Assembly (NCBI GenBank): GCA_016867095.1
Contig: VGKK01000033.1
Coordinates: forward strand, 1 to 10,713
Reading direction: 5' to 3'
DNA from: Candidatus Omnitrophota bacterium
GTDB lineage: Bacteria > Omnitrophota > Gorgyraeia > Gygaellales > Profunditerraquicolaceae
Length of the DNA stretch: 10,713 nt
Below are positions 5,831 to 10,713 of the stretch, in pieces. The notes under the pieces were generated by a model. That model worked only from the letters and a program-made list of their open reading frames with translations. It was not told the DNA's origin and ran no database searches. The position numbers were made by a program, and so were the translations under genes. Every line of letters begins with the position of its first letter. Positions within the stretch are counted from its first letter, which is position 1.

Positions 5831-8490
5831 ACCAAGACAGTTTAGTAATCCATAGGACATTCAGCGAAAGTGCCCGCCGCTACCCGGATAAAGCGGCCTT
5901 GTGTTTTAAGAAAGATAACCAGTGGTTTACTATTACTTACCGGGATTTAGAGGCCTCCAGCCATAAGGTAGCCGCGTTTTTAATACGGCAGGGTTTTAAA
6001 AAAGGGGATTTTGCCGCCCTGGTTTTAGAGAACCGGCCGGAGTGGGCCGTAATTTATTTAGGCATAATGTACGCTGGCCTGGCCTGTGTGCCTTTAGACC
6101 GGCAGTTAAACCGCCAGGAAATAGATAATCTGATACTTGACAGCGGGGCGAGGATTATCTTTTCCTCTCAGGCCATCTTTACGGAAAAATTTAAAGTCCA
6201 GGCTCAGAATTACTCTCTCAAATTTGTTCTAGTAGATTATCCCGGCCAAGAAGAGCAGGCTATTATCAATTTTGCGGATATAGAAGAGATTAAGCCGGAT
6301 ATGTCGTTGTTTCCAGAAGTTTCCTCTGAAGATGTGGCTTCGCTGATTTATACCTCCGGCACTACGGCCAAACCCAAGGGCGTTTTATTAAGCCATAGAA
6401 ATATCTGTTCTAATTTTAGGAGCGTCCAGGCGTTGAATATCTGCAACAGGGATGATAATATCCTTTCCATTTTACCGCTGCACCATACCTACGCCTTTAT
6501 GGTAACTTTAATTGTGCCGCTTTTTTGGGGCGCGCAAGTTACTTATGCCTTGAGTTTTAAGCCCGCGGATTTAACCCAAATCGTCAAAGAGGCCAAGGTC
6601 ACGATTTTAGTCGGCGTGCCCCAGCTTTTTACCATGCTGCATAAAGCCATCCGGGAGCGGCTGAAAAAGATTCCTTTCATCTTGCGGCCATTCTCAATGC
6701 CCTTAGTTACACTAAAGCTGCGCAGCCAGTTTAGGGCTTTGCGCCTTTTGGTCAGCGGCGGGGCAAGGCTTGAGCCGAAGGTTAACCGCGATTTATCCAG
6801 GCGCGGATTTAAAATAATTGAAGGCTATGGCTTGACCGAAACCTCCCCGATAGTAACGCTGAATCCGCCGCAAAAAATAAAGATCGGCTCGGTAGGTAAA
6901 TCCATACCGGATGTTGAGATAAAGATACTCGATCCGGATAACGCCGGAGTAGGAGAGGTGCTCATTAAGGGGCCGAATGTGATGCAGGGGTATTTTAAGC
7001 GCCCGGATTTAACTGCCGAAGTGATTAAAGACAGCTGGTTTTATTCCGGGGATTTGGGCTGGATTGACAAGGGGGGATATCTTTTTCTTACCGGCAGGAA
7101 AAAGGATGTGATTGTTTTGTCTTCAGGCAAGAATATTTATCCCGAGGAGCTTGAAGAGTATTACAGTAAGAGCCCCTATATAAAACAAATCTGCGTCCTT
7201 TCCCGCCAACAGGAGAAATTCGGCCGCTTAATAGAATCATTGCATGCCATAATTGTCCCGGATTTGGAATATTTTCGCCAGAAAAAAGAAGCAAACATCC
7301 AGCTTAAGATGCGCTGGGAACTGGAGAATTTAGCCAAGGCATTGCCTTCTTATCAGCATATTATGGGCTTTACTATTACCAAAGAAGAATTGCCCGCCAC
7401 CGCCTTAAGGAAAATTAAGCGGTATGAAGTCAGGAAAAAATATCTTCAAGCTGAGCCGGAAGAGCCCCAGGCGCAGGCCGGGCCTGTGGAGTTTTCCGAA
7501 GAGGACAAGGCGGTTTTGAACATTGAGCTGGCCAAAAAAATCCTTAATTATATGTCCGGCGAGCTGAAGAAACCCGTATCTTTAGACAGCCACCTGGAAA
7601 TAGATTTGGGCATTGATTCTTTGAGCAGGGTGGAGTTAGGACTGGGGCTGGAGGCGCTTTTAAAGATAAAAATCCCCGATGAATTGCTTTATAGTATCTC
7701 TACGGTAAGGGAGATTATCCTCAATATACAGGGCTTTATGGGCACGGGCTCCGCTTATAAAAGCGAAAGCGCGCAGCAAAAAAGCTGGGGCCAGATTTTA
7801 AAAGATTTACCTGCCGAAGGCAAGCTTAAAAAAATAAGGCTTCAGGCCGGAATTTTAGATAAATTATTTACTTTAATATTTAAGTGCCTGTTTTTATTTA
7901 TCTTTGGCGTTTTTTGGCGGCTGAAAATAAAAGGAAGGGAATTCTTCCCCAAAGAAGGGCCGTATTTGATTTGCCCCAATCACGCCAGTTATCTGGACGG
8001 CCTGGTGGTTTTTGCCGGCGTTCCATTTAGCCGCGCCAGCAATACCTTCTTTTTGGGCTACAGCGAGATATTTGAGCTGTCCCTGATTAGATGGGCGATA
8101 AAGGCCGGCCGCCTTATCCCGCTGGATCCGGCAGCGCATTTAACCGAGGCCCTGCAGTATGTTTCTTTGGCATTGAGGCATAAAAAAATAGTCTGCATTT
8201 TTCCCGAGGGCAGGCGTTCCATAGACGAGAATATCCAGGAATTTAAAAAGGGAACCGGCATATTAATCAAGGAATTAGGCATCCCGGTTATCCCCGCCTA
8301 TATTAAAGGTTCGCACCAGGCCTGGCCGAGGACGAACCGCCTGCCGCGCCCGGCGGCCTTAAAAATTATTTTTGGCCGGCCGGTTTCATTAAAAGAGCTA
8401 AGCCAAAGGCAGGCGCAGGATGCCGGCCTGGATGATTATGAGGTTATTGCCAAAAACTTAAGGCAAGAGGTATTGAAATTGGTATGTTGA
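5827..8490 (+). CDS. Fusion: acyl-CoA/acyl-ACP synthetase, acyl carrier domain and PlsC acyltransferase
   Basis: An 887-residue three-domain enzyme. Residues 1-540 are an adenylate-forming fatty-acid-activating domain: YTSGTTAKPKG (175-185), GYGLTET (333-339), YSGDLG (406-411), GRKKDVIVLSSGKN (423-436) and the catalytic-lysine motif LPATALRKIKR (522-532, Lys529). Residues 560-635 are an acyl carrier domain with the phosphopantetheine site DLGIDSLS (Ser598). A hydrophobic segment (680-697) precedes a PlsC-type 1-acylglycerophosphate acyltransferase with NHASYLD (718-724; His719 and Asp724), FPEGRRS (792-798) and VIPAYIKG (821-828). All key residues are present, so the likely path is fatty acid, acyl-AMP, acyl carrier in cis, lysophospholipid. 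E. coli Aas has the acyltransferase first and no carrier. The ATG at 5827 overlaps the transporter stop, with AGGGGA eight bases upstream; a longer in-frame start inside the transporter gene is unlikely. Confidence 0.9.
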   Translation: MNQDSLVIHRTFSESARRYPDKAALCFKKDNQWFTITYRDLEASSHKVAAFLIRQGFKKGDFAALVLENRPEWAVIYLGIMYAGLACVPLDRQLNRQEIDNLILDSGARIIFSSQAIFTEKFKVQAQNYSLKFVLVDYPGQEEQAIINFADIEEIKPDMSLFPEVSSEDVASLIYTSGTTAKPKGVLLSHRNICSNFRSVQALNICNRDDNILSILPLHHTYAFMVTLIVPLFWGAQVTYALSFKPADLTQIVKEAKVTILVGVPQLFTMLHKAIRERLKKIPFILRPFSMPLVTLKLRSQFRALRLLVSGGARLEPKVNRDLSRRGFKIIEGYGLTETSPIVTLNPPQKIKIGSVGKSIPDVEIKILDPDNAGVGEVLIKGPNVMQGYFKRPDLTAEVIKDSWFYSGDLGWIDKGGYLFLTGRKKDVIVLSSGKNIYPEELEEYYSKSPYIKQICVLSRQQEKFGRLIESLHAIIVPDLEYFRQKKEANIQLKMRWELENLAKALPSYQHIMGFTITKEELPATALRKIKRYEVRKKYLQAEPEEPQAQAGPVEFSEEDKAVLNIELAKKILNYMSGELKKPVSLDSHLEIDLGIDSLSRVELGLGLEALLKIKIPDELLYSISTVREIILNIQGFMGTGSAYKSESAQQKSWGQILKDLPAEGKLKKIRLQAGILDKLFTLIFKCLFLFIFGVFWRLKIKGREFFPKEGPYLICPNHASYLDGLVVFAGVPFSRASNTFFLGYSEIFELSLIRWAIKAGRLIPLDPAAHLTEALQYVSLALRHKKIVCIFPEGRRSIDENIQEFKKGTGILIKELGIPVIPAYIKGSHQAWPRTNRLPRPAALKIIFGRPVSLKELSQRQAQDAGLDDYEVIAKNLRQEVLKLVC

Positions 8491-9230
8491 ATTATATAAT
8501 TTTAGGGATAGTGCAGGGCCTTACCGAATTTTTTCCGGTGAGCAGTTCCGGGCACCTGGTGATTATGCAAAAGTTTTTAGGCGCCGGCCCGCAGAATGCC
8601 GCCGCAGCCGTGGTTTTGCATTTAGGCACAGCCCTGGCAGTAGCGGTTTTCTTTTTTCACGAGATATTAAAGGCATTGCGCGATAAAAAAACATTATTGT
8701 TGATATTGGTGGTAACGGCGATTACCGGCGTCATTGGCGTATTGGGAAAGGATTTTTTTGAGCGCTTGTTTAGCCTGCCGAAAATGGCGGCAGGGGCGCT
8801 GGTTTTTACCGGCGCGGTGCTTATCTTAACAAAATTCACTTCCGAAAAGAAGGCAATTGTGCAAATAAAGGATGCCTTAATCTTGGGCCTTACTCAAGGG
8901 TTGGCTATTGTCCCCGGGATTTCGCGTTCGGGAATGACCATCTCCACGCTTTTGTTCCGGGGGGTTAACCCGCAGGTAAGTTTTAATTTTTCTTTCATCA
9001 TTTCTCTGCCTGCCATATTAGGGGCAGCGGTGTTAGAGGCTAAAGGCATCTGTTTTCTGCTTAAAGGCAATCTCGGCGGGCTTGCCGCGGGCTTTATTTT
9101 TAGTTTCTCAAGCGGCATATTGGCGTTGACATTATTAAGGAAGATTCTGATGCGGGCGAAATTCCATTATTTTGGGTATTATTGTATTTTGATAGGGATA
9201 ATGACATTATTATTGGTAGCTGGGAGATGA
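8484..9230 (+). CDS. uppP: UppP/BacA: undecaprenyl-diphosphatase
   Basis: This integral membrane enzyme removes a phosphate from undecaprenyl diphosphate, recycling the lipid carrier for peptidoglycan and surface polysaccharides; overproduction gives bacitracin resistance. The 248-residue protein is somewhat shorter than E. coli UppP. Both signature regions are intact: GIVQGLTEFFPVSSSGHL (8-25), containing the Glu-rich motif, and PGISRSGMT (144-152) with the essential Arg148. Several hydrophobic helices cover the rest. The ATG lies seven bases inside the end of the acyl-transfer fusion gene, so translation is probably coupled. Its place beside a phospholipid-repair gene groups two membrane-lipid recycling functions. 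Confidence 0.95.
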   Translation: MLNYIILGIVQGLTEFFPVSSSGHLVIMQKFLGAGPQNAAAAVVLHLGTALAVAVFFFHEILKALRDKKTLLLILVVTAITGVIGVLGKDFFERLFSLPKMAAGALVFTGAVLILTKFTSEKKAIVQIKDALILGLTQGLAIVPGISRSGMTISTLLFRGVNPQVSFNFSFIISLPAILGAAVLEAKGICFLLKGNLGGLAAGFIFSFSSGILALTLLRKILMRAKFHYFGYYCILIGIMTLLLVAGR

Positions 9231-9240
9231 CGGATTAAAA

Positions 9241-9380
9241 GCGATTATCGGAATATCAGAATATCAGAGCGGGATTATCAGAGGATCAGATTATCAGAAA
9301 AAACAGGGAAGTTTTTTATATTTCTAATGCTCTGATAATCTGATTTTCCAGCTCTGATACTCTGGTCTTCTCATATTCGC
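9241..9380. repeat. Palindromic intergenic repeat of ATCAGA words
   Basis: The left half strings together ATATCAGA, ATTATCAGA and GATCAGA words; the right half has their complements TCTGAT and TCTGATAATC. ATCAGATTATCAGA (9285-9298) is perfectly complementary to TCTGATAATCTGAT (9331-9344). Further out, TATCAGAGC (left) faces GCTCTGATA (right), and GCGATTATC at the left edge resembles the complement of CATATTCGC at the right edge. At the centre AAAAAAC (9298-9304) pairs with GTTTTTT (9311-9317). The words are unrelated to those at 65-231 and 3793-3930. It lies between uppP and the sugar kinase gene, where a long RNA hairpin could end or stabilise the uppP transcript. A terminator role is possible but not shown. 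Confidence 0.8.
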
Positions 9381-9398
9381 ACTTAAGATATTAATATT

Positions 9399-10298
9399 AT
9401 GAGTATAATCGTTTTGGGGACAGTGGCATTAGATACAGTAAAGACGCCTTTTGGCAAAAGAAGGCATATGTTAGGCGGCTCAGCCGTGCATTTTGCCATG
9501 GCCGCGCGCCTTTTTGCCGATGTCAACCTGGTGGCGATCATCGGAGAGGATTTTCCTAAAAAATACATTAATTTCCTCCATCAAAAGGGCGTTATCCTGA
9601 CTTCCCTGATAAAAAGTAAGGGAAAAACTTTTAAATGGGAAGGCCAATACCAAGGAGACCTGAATACCGCGCTGACTTTAAATACCGAGCTGGGCGTATT
9701 GTCAATATTCCGGCCGGTAATTTCCCCGGCGCAGAGAAAAATAAAAAATATCTTCCTGGCCAATGTTGACCCGGACATACAAATGCATTTATTGAGGCGT
9801 TTACATTCTCCCCAATTGGTGGGGTTGGACAGCATGAACTATTGGATAAACCACAAGCGCAGGGCGCTGCTGCGCCTGTTAAAAAAAGTGGATATTTATG
9901 TGGCTAACGACCAGGAGGCGCGCAGCTTGTCCGGCCAAGCCAACCTGGTCAAGGCCGCGGAAGCGTTGCGCGCGCAAGGGCCGCGCATGGTCTTGATTAA
10001 AAAAGGAGAGCACGGAGTGCTGTTTTTGAGCGATAAATTTATCTTTTCTATACCCGCTTATCCTACCCATAAGGTAGTTGACCCGACAGGCGCGGGTGAT
10101 ACTTTTGCCGGCGGCTTTATGGGGTTTCTCGCCCGGGCGAAAAAGATAAACCAGGCGGGCATTAAAAAGGCCATTGCCTACGGCACGGTAGCCGCCTCCT
10201 TTAACGTAGAGGGTTTTGGCGTGCAGAAAACCGCGCAACTGGGCCGCAAAGATTTAGAGCGCCGGTTAGCCAAATTCAGGAAATATGTTTTATTCTAA
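9399..10298 (+). CDS. PfkB-family carbohydrate (ribokinase-like) kinase
   Basis: The 299-residue protein has the ribokinase fold signatures. GGSAVHFAMAARL (26-38) is the N-terminal sugar-binding glycine region, VANDQEA (168-174) precedes the nucleotide-binding half, VLIKKGEHG (198-206) is the ATP-site strand, and DPTGAGDTFAGGF (228-240) is the second PfkB signature with catalytic Asp234. It phosphorylates a sugar or nucleoside-like alcohol using ATP. The substrate is not evident, and neighbours (uppP behind a repeat, yqeY ahead) give no pathway. No Shine-Dalgarno sequence precedes the ATG, which lies in an AT-rich stretch (with the palindrome ATATTAATAT at 9388-9397). Family homology starting at residue 2 fixes the start. 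Confidence 0.9.
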   Translation: MSIIVLGTVALDTVKTPFGKRRHMLGGSAVHFAMAARLFADVNLVAIIGEDFPKKYINFLHQKGVILTSLIKSKGKTFKWEGQYQGDLNTALTLNTELGVLSIFRPVISPAQRKIKNIFLANVDPDIQMHLLRRLHSPQLVGLDSMNYWINHKRRALLRLLKKVDIYVANDQEARSLSGQANLVKAAEALRAQGPRMVLIKKGEHGVLFLSDKFIFSIPAYPTHKVVDPTGAGDTFAGGFMGFLARAKKINQAGIKKAIAYGTVAASFNVEGFGVQKTAQLGRKDLERRLAKFRKYVLF

Positions 10299-10316
10299 GT
10301 AAAGAAGGAGACGAAG

Positions 10317-10713
10317 ATGCTAGAAGAAAAAATCCTGAATGATTATAAAGAGGCGATGAAGAAAAGGGAGAGCCTAAAAAGTTCGGTCTTAAGCTTTTTG
10401 CGCGCGGAGATGATTAATTGCGCCACCGCTAAGAAAAAGAATGCCCTGGATGACGGCGAGGTTATCTCCGTAATTAAAAAACAGATTAAACAACGGCAGG
10501 AAGCAATTACGCAATTTAGGGCGGGCAATCGGCCGGATATGGCGGATAAAGAGGCAAAAGAGATGGAAATCCTAAAGCAATACTTGCCGCCCGAGCTGCC
10601 GCTTGGGGAGATTAAGAAGATAATTGAAGAGGCGGTGTCTGCCGTCGGCGCCAAAGATATGAAGGATATAGGTAAGGTGATGAAAGAGGTAACTGCCAAA
10701 GTGGCTGGCCAGG
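10317..10713 (+). CDS. yqeY: YqeY / GatB-YqeY domain protein (partial, cut by window end)
   Basis: The frame opens with MLEEKILNDYKEAMKKRE and stays open to the window edge, giving 132 residues of a family usually near 150, so only the last few residues are missing. Typical features are the Lys-rich N-terminal helices, LRAEMINC, VIKKQIKQRQEAI, EILKQYLPPEL (about residues 82-92) and DMKDIGKVMKEV near the end. The fold is the same as the C-terminal tRNA-binding domain of the GatB amidotransferase subunit. Stand-alone YqeY proteins have no firmly assigned role. A strong Shine-Dalgarno AAGGAG (10305-10310) six bases before the ATG fixes the start. It follows the kinase gene by 18 bases, probably in one transcript. 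Confidence 0.92.
   Translation, partial: MLEEKILNDYKEAMKKRESLKSSVLSFLRAEMINCATAKKKNALDDGEVISVIKKQIKQRQEAITQFRAGNRPDMADKEAKEMEILKQYLPPELPLGEIKKIIEEAVSAVGAKDMKDIGKVMKEVTAKVAGQ

Noticed and set aside
10343..10699. Minus-strand open frame of 118 codons at the window end
   Set aside because: It is the shadow of the YqeY-family gene on the + strand, which has a strong ribosome binding site and clear family motifs.

Overview
The window looks like chromosomal DNA from a Gram-negative-type, probably uncultured bacterium. All genes lie on the + strand and most are housekeeping genes. The remains of a TonB-dependent outer-membrane receptor imply an outer membrane. The gene mix, the compact operons and the short-word palindromes between genes would suit a lineage such as Omnitrophota, but that placement is inference from style, not from a marker gene.

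Layout. 1-48 is the tail of an upstream gene. 65-231 is a long palindromic repeat containing a separate hairpin. 271-1227 is birA (biotin-protein ligase and repressor). Directly after it come a BirA-type operator candidate (1226-1260), a perfect-consensus promoter (1252-1279) and a wrecked TonB-dependent receptor gene (1286-1659) that keeps its signal peptide and its C-terminal barrel strands. 1683-2783 is mnmA (tRNA 2-thiouridylase), which carries an 8-bp tandem repeat inside its reading frame. 2866-3783 is nadA (quinolinate synthase). 3793-3930 is a second copy of the first palindromic repeat, in the opposite orientation.

3937-9230 reads as one tight cluster: an RluA-family pseudouridine synthase, an Atg22/UMF1-type MFS transporter, an 887-residue fusion (acyl-activating enzyme, acyl carrier, PlsC acyltransferase) and uppP (undecaprenyl-diphosphatase). 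The last three overlap or nearly abut, so they are probably translationally coupled. Transporter plus acyl-ACP synthetase/acyltransferase resembles the E. coli LplT-Aas lysophospholipid repair pair, but with a different MFS family, a reversed domain order and a carrier domain built in. A third palindromic repeat made of ATCAGA words (9241-9380) separates this cluster from a PfkB-family sugar kinase (9399-10298) and a YqeY-family gene cut by the window end (10317-10713).

The most interesting points are: (1) a probable biotin-controlled outer-membrane receptor beside birA, now a pseudogene; (2) the self-contained acyl-transfer fusion with its transporter; (3) several unrelated repeat families, most with the same design of short tandem words facing their own inverted copies, one of which seems to have entered the mnmA coding sequence.
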